Notes: generated by a model not told the origin, from the sequence alone. A DNA stretch of 59,496 nucleotides from Welwitschia mirabilis (GCA_051453625.1 JBOZIK010000001.1:89212977-89272472); one strand, 5' to 3'; counted from the stretch's first letter, positions 11,217 through 23,144 are shown. Numbers and translations are program-made.

Positions 11217-13951
11217 GTATCTAATTATATTAAGAACCTTTGGTATACCATTTATCTATAAACGAAGCCCTCTTGTCTTTTCTTAAGCTAATATTCTTCA
11301 ATAAAGTTTATGGTACCAAAATTTCTTGTGGAGTTGGAATTTGGATCTTGAATCTTAGAGCTTAGATATTAAATTATAAATCTTGGGACTTCATCAAATA
11401 TTCTATAAGGATCATCAATCTTTTTTTGTTCAAATAGGTTCTTTGATAAGAATTTTAGCTCCATGCTAGTATTTCTTTTATTAAGCCTATTCATATGATT
11501 ATAGCACCAATTTAGTATTAGTGTTATTTCTCCCATTAGTTGAGACTAACATGAGGGAGAGATTTAAGGGATATGTTTATATGCTTAGTTGATGGGGCTC
11601 CCAATAGATGTTTCCCCTCCCATTAGCTAAGATTAAAACAAAGGAGAGATTTAGGAGATCATTTTACATGCTTAGTTGAGGGGATTACCAATAGATATTT
11701 TTGTCAAGTGACTAGGGGATTTACTATAATTTTTGAGTATTCATGTTATTTTGTATTATCTTTTTTTAAAAATTTATTTAGACTATTTTACATAAAATTA
11801 TCATTAAAGTTTATACTAGGTTGAATGATTCTAATCCTCAAAATTTATTTAGGCTATGCACTCCTTTTTAGAAAGTCCTAAGGTTTATGATTTTTATTGC
11901 ATTGTTTATTATGGTAAGTTAAGTTCATATTATTTATACTTATATCATATATACTTTATACACTAAATTTATTATAAATTTTTAGTTAACTTATTAATTT
12001 TATTTTCTATAAATTAGCATGAATTCTCTTATCCTTAGTTTGGTGAAAGTTACCTTTTCCTAAAAGTGAAGAATAACTTAAGAAAGCTATAACTCATTCA
12101 ATACTAAGTAAGTATTTATAAAATCTTTTACCTAAGTTTAAAAGCATGTTAAAAATTTAAAAGTTTTAAAATAGTAATTTTTTAAAGAATAGAATAATTT
12201 TTAAAATTTATTTCATGAAAATAACTCAAAAATTGCAAGCCAAAAATAGTAACCAAAAGGTCTCTATTTTTAAAATTAACAGGCAGTTTTAATAAACCTT
12301 AAATAGCTTTTTAATAAGCTATTTATTTTGGAAATTATTTAATAATCTTTTTATAAAGTATTTATTTATCTAAAAACTCCAAGTAAATTAAATGTTATAA
12401 CCATTTTAGTGAAAGGTATTATTTTAGTAACTCCAAAATTTAGGTAATTTTTAAAGCCAAAGTTTGACCCTATAAAATGTATTCATACTAATTTAAATTT
12501 AATAAAATTAATTTTTAAGGATAGTATGATTACTCTAGTTTAAGAAAAGTAAATCTAATTTATTTTTATGTCTTTAAATAATTAATTAGATAATTTTAGT
12601 TTTAATGCATTATAAAAACTAAAAAAATTGTAAATAATTTTAATAATTATAAAAAATTATTTAATGTAAGCTTTCAGTTATTTTAAATACTATTTAATAT
12701 TTCTATTAAATTAAAATTTTTTAATTATTTTTATATTCTAATTATTAATATTTAAGCTTTATTCTTACATTTCAAGCATAAACATCAGGTTTGTCTACTT
12801 AATAATTCTAGAGATGTATAGCCTAATCTCTTAGAGTTATTGAAATTTTTTTAATAAAACATATATATTTTAATTATCTCTATTCTAATATAGATACTTA
12901 AAATTTATAAAAAGGGTTTTGAAGTAGGCTCATTTCTATATATGAAACTTGTTTCCACAATAAAACTTGGATGCACTCATGTGCCTTAGTTTGAAAAGAA
13001 TTATTATATTGTAGAAAAATAGAGGAATGTTTTCTTTTATATATATTTACTATTATGCTTTGCAAATGTATTATTTTTTTCCATTAAAAAAATCAGAATG
13101 ATTCTTATATGTATATATATTCTATATAATTATTTCCATAAAATAAATCAAATAATGATTATAATTATTTTCACTAGGTAAACAATCTAATAAATATTTT
13201 GTATGGTATATTCATTTAACTAAATCAAGATAATATTAATATTATTCATCTTCATACTTATATTTCATCATCAAGATGAGTTACATTATACTTTTATTTA
13301 TAAACCCTTCTAGAAGTGGATTTAATCATACTCTTCTATCCTATCCATGTATGAACTTACTCTGCCTTAATATGTTGATCCTTTGATATCAAAGAATTAT
13401 GTTTCACCATCCTGAGATGCTTTAAGGATGCATGGGTCATTCGTAAACATGTGTCCACCTCATGTAGTACCTATCACCTATATTAGGGGTATAACGAAAT
13501 GAAGTCTAAGCCTATAGAGTTGAGCCTAGTCATGTTTATATAGTCTAGATCTTGAAGTAGAACCAACTCATGTTTGGAGGGTGGTTAGATATCGAGTTGA
13601 AGTGCCATTAATGGGAATTGTAACCTCCTATTATATTAGTTAGGCACTATCCTAGAACTTATACATGTATGTAATAAAACAAGTTAACATCCTATTAACT
13701 TTATACAAGATATTTTTGTGTGCTAAAAATAAAAGTTAGGAATAAATATAGAATACAATTTTAACATCATTATTATATGCAAACCACAAGGGTCCATAAT
13801 TAAATAGTAATTATATTATTTAATTATTTTAAATCTTATAATGTTCTAATAGGATCTAAGTAGGAATTAGTACTAGATTCTATTGTGCATGTTAGTTAAT
13901 AATATTTTTAAAAATTATGCTTAATTAGGGTAATTAAAGTCAAAGTATTAT
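11217..13951 (+). repeat. Long chromovirus LTR (copy C), 5' LTR of element G1
   Basis: It starts at the gap, in the region just upstream of the LTR TATA box, and continues to the LTR end. Collinearity with 32330-35149 is clear: GGTTTTGAAGTAGGCTC near 12915, TGTGCCTTAGTTTGAAAAG near 12980, CATGTATGAACTTACTC near 13347, ATATCGAGTTGAAGTG near 13590, TGCAAACCACAAGGG near 13778 and AATTAGGGTAATTAAAGTC near 13923. A degenerate primer site follows, so this is a 5' LTR. The first ~1.3 kb is missing in the gap. Confidence 0.75.
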
Positions 13952-13955
13952 GTAA

Positions 13956-13967
13956 TGGTATTAGTGA
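13956..13967 (+). other. Primer binding site of chromovirus G1 (decayed)
   Basis: TGGTATTAGTGA differs from the tRNA-Met site TGGTATCAGAGC by a few substitutions, including C to T. It lies a few bases past the point where similarity to the 3' LTR of the family fades. Confidence 0.5.
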
Positions 13968-14029
13968 GTAGATTTATTTAAATCATGTTTATATTAATTA
14001 CTTGAAAATAAATTTAATTGCATTCATTA

Positions 14030-14570
14030 TAAAGTTAATTACTAATGAACTAGAAAGTTAATTATGTTCATGATAATCCTAATCTCTAAAGTCATCATGA
14101 AATTAATTATACTCATAAGTATCCCAAGCTATAAATAATTATAGAATTAATTATTGTTATAGTTACCTTAATTACCAAATAATCATGAAGTTAATTATAC
14201 CTATTATAATTCTATTTTATAAGTCATATTAAAATTATTTATATCTCAGATAATCTCCATTTCCTAAGAAAACATGAAATTAATCATATTTCTAATAAAT
14301 CTAAACCTTAAATGATCATGAGTTTAATTATATCCATGATGATTCTATTTGATAAATGATTAACTAAATCACATACATGGTATTTCTAATAACCATGTAG
14401 TTAATAATCCTAGTTACTAAATAGTTATATTTATGAAAATGACAATGATCAACTAATCATAAAGTTGATTATACCCATGAAAATCTTAATATATAAATAA
14501 TCATTAAGTTAATTATATCCATGCTAACTCTAATCCTAGACAATCTTAATCAGAGAATTAGTGCTTACTC
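14030..14570 (+). repeat. Degenerate tandem repeats in the G1 leader
   Basis: A motif of the form AATCATGAAGTTAATTATAC followed by a CATGATAATCCTA-like stretch recurs about every 45-60 bp between the PBS and gag, with variants near 14085, 14140, 14185, 14270, 14310, 14455 and 14500. Several units differ mainly by C/T. The function is unknown; untranslated leaders of plant Ty3-gypsy elements often contain such arrays. Confidence 0.65.
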
Positions 14571-15173
14571 ATATCTCTAAAAACTTTATTACCTGATAGA
14601 TAGGGATGATGATCTTTACATGAAATCCATAATCTCATATGATAGCTTATATAGCTTGATCATGTTAATAAAAACATAAATTAATATATCATAAGTATAT
14701 ATACCCTTAAAAATAATCTAACCTTTATCTAATTTATATAAACTACCTAACTAATTATATAATTCCTCTCTATGCTTTCTAATTATAACCCTTATTAGTA
14801 ACTTTTGAACCTAATAAAATAAATCCTTTTCTAAGGAAGAAAGGGGGATTAACTTGATCATTTAGTTTAAATTGATTAACTAATGGTTATAACAAAATCT
14901 TTATTAAGGTCATATGTACTTCAACTTTAATATAATATTTATCCTATTATCAACCAAATCTAATAATATTTTTCACTCCTTTTAGATTACCATCGTTAAT
15001 CAAGTCTTGAGGACAATTCAATTACATCAACTAATCAACACCAAGAACACTAAAGGACTAATGATCAATATATTAATGGATATCAACCTCCCATTACTCT
15101 TAATATAGAGGCTATAATAAGTGCATTAATACAGTTTCTATTATAAATAGTAAATCAACATCAAATCACACAA
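14571..15173. other. Rest of G1 untranslated leader
   Basis: AT-rich, no recognisable domain. It leads into the first gag-like ATG. Confidence 0.45.
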
Positions 15174-16190
15174 ATGAGCAATGGTATCAATCAACCTAAC
15201 AAGGATGTGGGTATGAGAAAGTTAATTCAAATATNNNNNNNNNNNNNNNNNNNNNNNNNNNNNNNNNNNNNNNNNNNNNNNNNNNNNNNNNNNNNNNNNN
15301 NNNNNNNNNNNNNNNNNNNNNNNNNNNNNNNNNNATCCACAAATAAACAATGGTATCAATCAACCTAATAAGGATGTGGGTATGAGAAAGTTAATTCAAA
15401 TATTTATTAAGTTAAACACATCAAACCTTATAGGAGGTTTAGATCCATCAAAAGCATAACTATGGCTAAGTGATGTTGAAAATATTATAGAAATCTTAAG
15501 ATGTGATGAATATGAAAAGGCTTCTTTAGCTATCTACATGTTAGAAGAAGAAGCTAACTTATGGTGGAAAAAAAGATGGAAAATTTATATGATATGGAAC
15601 TTTTATGGGGAGAGTTTAATCATATATTTAAGGAAAAGTATATCACTAATTTCTACATTCACTAAAAGATTACCAAACTTTAAATCTTAGGCAATCTCAT
15701 AATGTAACCATAGCTTCTTATGAATGGAAATTTATGGAATCATTAAGATTGATATTACATATAACTTTTAATGAAGATTCCAAAGCAAATCTCTTTATTG
15801 ATATGTTTTCTTCCTTCTATTACTTCAACATAGAGCTTTAGCTGAGGCTATACAGAAAGAACCAATAGCAAAATAAAATTGGCAAAGACAATAAAAAAAC
15901 AAGAAACAAATTCTTCATAAGGGTTTCAACTTTAAAGGAAATTGCCACATGTATCTCATCACAATAAGAATTGGAAGTTCAATCATAATAATATCATTAG
16001 TAATCAAAACAAAAACAAGAATTTCAACCAAAACAAACATGCACTAATCAACTATAAAAAATTAATTTTGAGTAAAATTCTAACCAAAATCATTACTAAG
16101 GTCAATCTAATAATGATTTTAATGCTTTAATTATAAAATAAACCACAAGTTTAAAGAATGTCCTTTACTTACTAAGAGTTAGCCTAAATA
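15174..16190 (+). pseudogene. gag of chromovirus G1 (degenerate)
   Basis: The frame begins MSNGINQPNKDVGMRKL, is interrupted by the gap at 15235-15334, and the same beginning recurs immediately after the gap, so part of the N-terminus is present twice. Downstream, sequence near 15600-15790 translates to a stretch with SHNVTIASYEWKF and SLRLILHITFNEDSKANLF, matching the retrotransposon gag family (an SVAEYEAKFTEL-like motif). It parallels 26954-27180 of element G2. Stops and frameshifts break it throughout. It would have encoded the capsid-like protein. Confidence 0.7.
15235..15334. other. Assembly gap (100 N) with duplicated flanks
   Basis: The ~60 bp before the gap (AATGGTATCAATCAACCTAA to TTAATTCAAATAT) is repeated almost exactly after it at 15349-15402. 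This is most likely an unmerged overlap between two contigs. Confidence 0.85.
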
Positions 16191-16319
16191 GCAATCAGAA
16201 AATTGTTAAGGATTACATATCATTTAATAGTCAATTGAATGACTTCAAGTAGTAATAGATAATAATTAGATGTAATTTAAGAGCTCAGTCATAATTACTT
16301 AATAAATAGAAATAATTAT

Positions 16320-16600
16320 TTGATTTGATTATGGAGCAACTCCTTACTTTATATCTATTAGAGTTATTCTAAGGGGATGGATGGAACTTGCAAATGGATT
16401 CATAACTAAGGTTAATTAATAAGTCTAAAATTGTAATTTATCTATAAGCAGGGGATCTTTTAGATTTAATCAATTATTATTAATCTAAGAAAATATAATG
16501 TTATTTTAGGCATGAATTGGTTAATGTAAAATAAGGTAGTTATAAATTGTAAGAACTGTCAAGTGGAGATGAAAAATCGTGGTTAAAGAATAATCTTTCA
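16320..16600 (+). pseudogene. Aspartic protease region of chromovirus G1
   Basis: The sequence near 16500-16560 encodes NVILGMNWLM-like residues (ATAATGTTATTTTAGGCATGAA...), the conserved C-terminal GMDWL motif of Ty3-gypsy proteases. The equivalent part of G2 is at 27950-27975. Not intact. Confidence 0.6.
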
Positions 16601-16704
16601 AGGTCAATTCAAATTAGTTAAGGATAACTTAATTAAAGTCAAGCATATAAAGAGGGAAATTAAGAATGGATCATCAGTTTATATCCTTTATTTAAAATTA
16701 GCTA

Positions 16705-17990
16705 ACACAAAGGAAGGAGAAACTTTAATGTTAAATATAACAATGATCAAAGATTATCTTGATGTATTTACAACAAAATTACTAAGAATGCCACCTATTC
16801 AAGAAGTTGAGTTTGAAATTTATTTTATTATAAGAACTTACCCTATTTCTAATGAATCATATAAAATGTATCCTACAGAAATGAAAGAATTAAAAATTAA
16901 TCTTGAAGAACTTTTATAAAAGAGTTTTATTCATCCTCATGTATCATCATGAGGTGCATCAGTGTTGTTTATAAAGAAAAAGAATGGAACACTTAGGTTA
17001 TGCATGAATTATAGAGAGTTAAATAAAGTTATAATTAATAATAAGTATCCATTACTAAGAATAGATGATTTTTTTAACCAACTTAAGAAAGATAAGGTAT
17101 TTTTCATAGTTGATTTATCATTAAGTTTGAATTAAGGAAGAACATATTCATAAAATAACTTTCAAAACTTACTATAAATATTATGAGTTCATTGTCATAT
17201 CTTTTAGTTTAACTAATACTCCTATAGTATTCATAAGCCTTATGAATCACATCTTCTAGGCATATATTATTTATTTTATAATTATTTTTATTAATGACAT
17301 TCTCATTTAGTATAAGTCTTATAAGAAACATGAGAAATACTTGAGAATAATCTTATACACTTTAAGAAATTATCAACTATATGTTAACATGGAAAATTAT
17401 TATTTCTAAACAGAATCCATTTAATTCTTAGACCATATAGTATCCATTTAGTTAGAAGCTTCCTTGATCTTACTAGATACTATTATTAATGCATATTCAA
17501 CTTCTCTAAGATAGCTTCTTCCCTAATAAGTATCTTAAGGGGAAAAAAGACTTCAATGGATAGGAAAATATCAATAGTCCTTTGATCATCTTAAAGATTG
17601 TTTAACTAGTGCTTCATTTTTAGTAATACAAGATGATTCTAAGATCTTTTTAGTTTAGACTGGTGTATCATGAGTAGGTCTGAGAGTTGTTTTCAAATAA
17701 AATAAAATAGTAACAGCATATGAATCAAGGAAACTTAAGACACATAAGAGAAACTACCCTATTCATAATCTTGAATTACATATAGTAATTCTTTTTTAAA
17801 GTTATGAAAGCATTATATCTATAATGTCAAATTTCAAGTTTAGACTTATCATACATGTTTAAAATACATTTTTACTTAACCAAACTTAATCCTTAAAAAA
17901 GGAAGATGAACAAATTTCTATGTAATTTTGATTATGAAATTTTATACCATGAAGGTAAAGAAAATAAAGTTTCAAAAGCTCTTAGTTGAT
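16705..17990 (+). pseudogene. Reverse transcriptase-RNase H of chromovirus G1 (degenerate)
   Basis: An open stretch at 16728-16919 reads MPPIQEVEFEIYFI and KMYPTEMKELKINLEELL, corresponding to the RT entry (PP-R-IEF-IDL, then M-P-E-ELK-QLEELL). It continues with [20 protein letters not shown] near 16970. The catalytic box, FIDD in element G2, is FIND at 17287-17298, an Asp to Asn change that would by itself inactivate the enzyme. About 75 bp present in G2 (around 28900-28975) is absent near 17445. RNase H remnants run to ALS-like codons near 17980. Confidence 0.75.
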
Positions 17991-17999
17991 GCAGCCATA

Positions 18000-19190
18000 T
18001 TAAAGCAATTATAAAAATTCAAAGTTAGTATTGTTATAGAGAATTGAAAAAATGAAAATTATTAAAAATTAAAGGAGTAATTAGAAAATCAATAGATTTA
18101 AGAGACATTAGTATTGATTCAAAAAGTATTATTAAATTCAAAGGAAGATTCTTGGCTCCTAATGTAGATGAGATTAGATAAAACCTAATGTTTTAATTTC
18201 ATAATCCACTAATATCAGATCATATTATAGGAGTAAAAATGTATCAACACATAAAGAATTTGAATGGATAGGAATGACAAAAAATATAGTGGAATTTGTA
18301 TTAAAGTATTTAAACTAATAATAAGTTAAGGAAAAACATAGGAATCTAGCACAACTACTATATCCTCATAATGTTTTAAAATATAAATGGGATGTGATTT
18401 ACATGAATTTTGGGCTCCCAAGAATCCCAAGAGGTAATGACTCCATCATAGTTATAATTGATAGACCAACTAAGTTAGCACACTTCATTACAGTAAATTC
18501 TATTTATAGTGCTAAGAATATAGCTAAGTATACATCTAGAGTATTATTTATTTGCATGATATGTTCTTAGTAATTATTTTTAATAGAGATTCAAAATTTA
18601 CCTCTAAATTTTAGCAAAAACTAAAATTAAGTTTAAGAATCAAGCTAAATATGAGCATGACATTTCATCCTCTAATAGATAGTCTAGTAGAAAGAATCAA
18701 TTAAATCCTAGAATATCTTATTAGAAAATGTGTTATTCATGAGCCTAAGAGTTGGGAATAATATCAACTATTAATGGAATTGCATATAATATGAGTTATC
18801 AAAGTTATATTCAAATGGCTTCATTTGAATCCCTTTATGCTAGGAAATGTAGAGTACAAACCTAAGGAAAGATTGATAACAAAACTAGAAATATTACAAA
18901 AATAGAAAATAAAATGAGAACCATTAAGAGAAAACAAAGGAATAGTAAATAGACAAAAGATGTATGTAGATCATTGAAGAAGAAACATTTAATTCTAAGT
19001 AGGCGATCATGTCTTCCTTAAGGTGTCACCAATGACATTAGTTATGCAAGGAGTTAAGTGACCAAAATTAGCCCCTCAATTTATTGGACCATTCTAGATA
19101 TTAAAATGTATTAGACCTATTGCATATAAACTTACTCTACCTCTATAATTGCTACACATGCATAATGTTTTTCGTCTCAATATGCTAAAA
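18000..19190 (+). pseudogene. Integrase of chromovirus G1 (degenerate)
   Basis: Near 18405 the translation reads FGLPRIPRGNDSIIVIIDR then PTKLAHFITV, the conserved start of the chromovirus integrase core (LP-TP-GNDAIWVIVDRLTKSAHF). An upstream zinc-binding region (18225-18350) and a downstream YHPQTDGQ-like decayed region (about 18660) are also collinear with G2. The C-terminal part reaches the CACTA insertion at 19209. Many stops. Confidence 0.75.
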
Positions 19191-19205
19191 AAGTATACTG
19201 TAGAT

Positions 19206-19208
19206 TCT
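19206..19208. repeat. Target-site duplication TCT (left)
   Basis: TCT lies directly before CACTA at 19209 and is found again directly after the right end (26794-26796). Three-base duplications are the rule for CACTA elements. Removing the element and one TCT gives GATTCTTCTCATG, which matches the uninterrupted copy in G2 (AATTCTACTCATG, near 30775) base for base in register. Confidence 0.85.
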
Positions 19209-19234
19209 CACTACAAGAAATATAGGCTTTAAAA
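19209..19234 (+). repeat. Left terminal inverted repeat of CACTA element
   Basis: CACTACAAGAAATATAGGCT continues with TTAAAA. The CACTACAAGAAA start is the hallmark terminus of plant CACTA transposons. Confidence 0.88.
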
Positions 19235-19545
19235 GCATTTATAAAATGGCTTAAAAAGTAAGAACGCTAGCTTTTAAGGCATTTCCAAGGCGTTTAAATA
19301 AAAATGCCTTAAAAGACATTTTAAGGCATTTTCATGAAAAGAGCCTCAAAAGGCCTTTAAGTCATTTTTTCAAATGAATGTTGTAAAATCCTTTTGAGGT
19401 GTTTTTTCAAATGAATGCCATAAAATCCTTTTGAGGTGTTTTTCCAAATGAACGTTTTAAAATCCTTTTGAGGCGTTTTGCTAAATAAATGCCTTAAAAG
19501 CCTTCTAAGACATATCAAATAAATGCCTCAAAAGGTTCACTACAA
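19235..19545 (+). repeat. Left subterminal repeats of CACTA element
   Basis: The word family AATGCCTTAAAAG / CCTTTTGAGGTGTTTT / CAAATGAATG recurs many times in both orientations. The unit containing AAATCCTTTTGAGG repeats near 19388, 19427, 19457. CACTA elements carry such subterminal motifs as binding sites for the TNPA-type protein. A second CACTACAA-like word occurs at 19539 just inside the array. Confidence 0.8.
19301..19332. repeat. Perfect 14-bp inverted repeat (hairpin)
   Basis: AAAATGCCTTAAAA at 19301-19314 is followed by GACA and then TTTTAAGGCATTTT at 19319-19332, a perfect palindrome with a 4-base loop inside the left subterminal region. Confidence 0.9.
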
Positions 19546-20125
19546 TAAAAAAAAAATACATGATTTATGCACTATTTACATGATTTATGTATGCCTCATT
19601 CTTTCTTTCAACTAGAGATTTGCCTATATCTAAGTGTTAAGAGTTCATTATAAGGGACGGGATAATATAGCTTCCAATGCCAAGTCAATACCAAAGAATC
19701 AACAGATTAAAGAAAGTCATAAACAAANNNNNNNNNNNNNNNNNNNNNNNNNNNNNNNNNNNNNNNNNNNNNNNNNNNNNNNNNNNNNNNATCTATGTAT
19801 TCTGACAAGTTACTGTAGATAAATGTTTTGTATTTATTTTTTTATTTATAATTCAAGGTTTTGAAATTCTATGAGATTAAGAAGAAATGTAAAAGAAAGA
19901 AGCTTTTAAAGTAGTCATTTCCAACATGTCCTATTAGCACCATCTCCTCCTAAAACTATGATGTCTTTCCTATCACATGTCCTATCAATACCCTTTCTTT
20001 TGAAGTAGATATTTTACATAAATCACATATGCATAGTTAAAGTTCCCTTTCATGTAATTTTCTACACTTTTTATGTTGATCTTGTTTTAGAAATAAAAGA
20101 AATGAAAACAATAAGCTATCCTTAC
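19546..20125. other. CACTA interior, unassigned (with a 63-N gap)
   Basis: No coding match seen. The gap at 19728-19790 has 63 N, unlike the 100-N placeholders, so its size may be estimated. No flank duplication is visible at it. Confidence 0.5.
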
Positions 20126-20153
20126 CTCACCAATCCCTCTCTATTATTTAAAT
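20126..20153 (-). pseudogene. Putative small captured exon, unidentified
   Basis: On the minus strand TTGCATAGCAG precedes the segment and GTAAGG follows it, so both splice borders look good. The exon would encode about LNNREGLVR. It lies downstream of the other putative minus-strand exons in the same element. Too short to identify. Confidence 0.3.
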
Positions 20154-20650
20154 CTGCTATGCAAAAGAACACCTTACTCAAAAATCTATGAATTACTAAA
20201 ACTTTATGTATTGAAGGACCCACAAATACACTAGATTATACTTAAAAGATTTATTATATGCAAGAATTGAGAAAAGTGCATGGATGATGACTTTGCTAAT
20301 AATAGTTCTAGCACTATAGCATATGCTCTCTTCCTGAGACATATCTTAGGATTAAATGAATTTGCAATTTTGCATTTAGTAACCATTTCATTCTGTTAAC
20401 ATCCATGTCATGCATTCAAAAAGCAGAGCTAAACATATGTGATAATGCAAGATCTAAATAATAGAAAAAAAATAAAATAGAAAACAAAAGAATAGAAACA
20501 GATGAAGCCTAGCAAAAGAGGACATTGCTTGGTTTCCCAAACCATCAAACAAAATGCTTAATGATTGACACCCTCAAGGGAAATATAGGTAATAGATGTG
20601 ATATAAGAAGCATGTATACTTTTAGAAAGCCCAGGGGCAAACGCACTTAC

Positions 20651-20733
20651 CTTTTCAACTATGTTTTGCAACATAGACTGATCTTTTGCTAATATTGTGA
20701 TAACATCATCAGAATTTATAGTAATACATGAAC
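20651..20733 (-). pseudogene. Putative captured exon, unidentified gene
   Basis: The minus-strand segment is bounded by a very good acceptor (TTTCTATTCTAG) and donor (AAGGTAAGTG). Between them the frame is open and reads CITINSDDVITILAKDQSML followed by QNIVEK, a normal-looking protein segment with balanced composition, unlike the surrounding repeat. The gene was not recognised. The piece lies inside the CACTA element, 1.8 kb beyond the last SART1 exon, so it may come from a second captured gene. Confidence 0.45.
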
Positions 20734-21203
20734 CTAGAATAGAAACAATGTTAATCAAATACTATCTTTAAAATAATAATAAATAAAGGCATCATATTCT
20801 TGTAGAACTAATATGCCATGTTGGGATTCCTTAAAAGCCTATGTGAACGAGATATGCAAAACTAGTGCTTTTATGGTGATAAAATTTTATCTCAAGTCCA
20901 AATCAAATAAGCAAATAGAGTAATGGTTTAAAGTAGTAATTCCATGAAAATTTAATATTACTCCCTAGTTTCTATGAAATGCAGTTATCCCTCAATCTAA
21001 AGATTTCATCCTCAGACAAAATGTGTAGTCTTCCCTAGTTCCTACGATATGAACTTATTCCTCGATCTAAAGATTACTCCTCCATATTAATGTAAATTAG
21101 CTTGCTCAATCTTTTTTTTAAAAGAAAGGAAATAGATTTAATGAAGTGCTTATTTAGGAAATAATTAGAAATATATTATCCTAGAAATGTGGGGATTATT
21201 TAC
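20734..21203. other. CACTA interior, intron-like
   Basis: Lies between two putative minus-strand exons. A TTCCCTAGTTTCTATGAAAT-like block near 20964 recurs near 21033 (TTCCCTAGTTCCTACGATAT), each followed by CTCAATCTAAAGATT-like or CTCGATCTAAAGATT sequence, a local duplication with ~69 bp offset. Confidence 0.5.
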
Positions 21204-21262
21204 CACAATGACAGCAAGGATAAGCTGGACCCAGTTCCTCTCCTAGCCTTTTTGCTTCCATG
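21204..21262 (-). pseudogene. Putative captured exon with CCHC-like residues
   Basis: On the minus strand CCTTTTCCTAG precedes it and GTAAAT follows. The open frame reads MEAKRLGEELGPAYPCCHCG, with closely spaced Cys and His. The gene was not recognised. Splice borders and residue composition argue for a real former exon. Confidence 0.4.
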
Positions 21263-22547
21263 CTAGGAAAAGGAGGACAACTTCATTTGTGATTTACATC
21301 GTCTTTCATTCTATATTAAGGAATTTTAAAAATAAAATAAATACCATCTTTATGAAAACCAAAATTTGATGGCTTCATCAGTGATTTAGATACACTCTAA
21401 AGTTAAACCTTGTATCATATCATATGCTAACACCAGGTGGTCTAAATATAATCTATGAACTACAACTGAAAATCAAAATGTATTACACCTAAAAAGAGGA
21501 AAGAAGATTCAATCAAAAATAACCTACAAGTTCAACAAAATGTGATAGAAGGTCTAAAAATTAATATAACATAAGGAATGACACATGCAAAGTGAAAAAA
21601 TCACAAACAAAGCTATATTTTACTGTAAATTTACTAAAATGCCCAAAGCTATAGGAAAAAAGTTACAGCTAATTAATTAAAAGAATGACAGGAATTAGCT
21701 TGGCATAATTATTTATTCTAGAATATTAGTCCAATAATCAAAGTATACCAAACAATACAATAGTAGAATTCTTGAATTTAAACTGAATACAACAATCACA
21801 AAATTAATTACAAAAGTGAATCTACCTTATAGAATGCATTGCAGAGGACAATTCCCAATAAAAAATTATACATCAGTAAGAGATACAATAACTCTTTTAA
21901 CTTCTAGCCCTATCCTATTTTGCAAATTACTGCACATGACATATTGTAAGGGTCATCTTTGAAATGAAATAAATTAGATTAGATAGTCTGATTTTCTTTC
22001 ATTTAAATTTCAAAAAATAAAAGCATGTTTGTGTTCGTACGTTATTATTTCTTTTATTCATACAGACTGGTAAGAATGATGAACATCTGGATTTTGGATA
22101 TCGATGTCAAAAACTTACATAATCAAGAAGAGGTCAAGACATAATAATAGGAAAAAATCATGTCACCTGATATTATTTGCACTAGAGTAATAGCCTACAA
22201 TTACCTAAAATGCAAAAAGTGTAAAGCATAGCATTTATTAGAAACCCCTTATATTCTTAAGACTAGATATCATCCATTCTTGTGACTATACTAAGAAAAC
22301 TGATCTACTAGAATAATAGTCTTAATTTGTGCATCATTCTTTAAATCAAAATTTTATCTATGAAATTCATCTGTAAGGATATGCAATTATTCCTATGTAT
22401 AGAGTTTGAGCATTTNNNNNNNNNNNNNNNNNNNNNNNNNNNNNNNNNNNNNNNNNNNNNNNNNNNNNNNNNNNNNNNNNNNNNNNNNNNNNNNNNNNNN
22501 NNNNNNNNNNNNNNNCATTTTGGAAAGAAACCATTGACATAGTATTC
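21263..22547. other. CACTA interior between gene fragments, unassigned
   Basis: No exon with both splice borders could be picked out, and no transposase motif was seen. Contains a 100-N gap at 22416-22515 whose flanks share only CATTT. Composition is less AT-extreme than the retrotransposons outside. Confidence 0.45.
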
Positions 22548-22646
22548 TCATCTACTTTCTAGTCCTTTTTTTTTTTTTTTTGTCTTTTTTGCTGGACTCG
22601 TTGATTTTTCTTTAGGCTTCCATTTAATTCCCAAGAAATACTCAAC
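22548..22646 (-). pseudogene. SART1-like last exon
   Basis: After the acceptor TGCATTGTAG the frame reads VEYFLGIKWKPKEKSTSPAK and then a lysine run, with a TGA stop at 22548-22550. SART1 proteins end with VEHFLGIKRK followed by a basic tail. A T run at 22568-22582 encodes the lysines. Confidence 0.85.
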
Positions 22647-22923
22647 CTACAATGCAAACGTTTACATGTTTCTCAAGTTTAAAACTGATTTGTCAAAAAT
22701 AAAACAAAAAAAAAGTAAAAGAAAAGAAACTATTTTGAAAGATTGAAATTTTTTTGTCTCCAAGCATTGGAGTTAAGCTTCATAGAACTTCCGTCTTAAT
22801 AATTGCAGAACCACTTCTTAGATCACTTATTTCCCTGTATTTCAATTAATACAAATTTGAATGAAAAATTAGAAGTAGGCTATGGAAGGTAGAACAAAAT
22901 GATAGTGTCATAAACAAGCTTAC

Positions 22924-23144
22924 CCTGGTTTTACTTGGCCGCTAAGAACTAGGTAAGAAGCCTGCAATTTGGCTTAAATGTCCCACGTTTTCTTCATTGA
23001 CATCATAGGGGTATCTCTAGTAGTCATTTTCTTAAGTTTCAATTATTCCTGGTACTATTTCATGCATTTTTCTTAGTTTATTTTTCCTAGTCCTTTTCCA
23101 TGGAATATATGTGACAGCTTATGAAAAGTTTCCTTTAGTGTCAT
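22924..23144 (-). pseudogene. SART1-like exon (FHGKGPGK to VLSGHVKPG region)
   Basis: Bounded by acceptor TTGTTAATGATAG and donor GGGTAAGC. Reads FHGKGLGK, then YQE and LKLKKM separated by stops at former Gln/Glu codons, then DTPMMSMKKTWDI and ASYLVLSGQVKPG. These follow the family order FHGKGPGKMKEEKR, YQEELKLKQM, SDTP, YLVLSGHVKPG. Confidence 0.85.
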
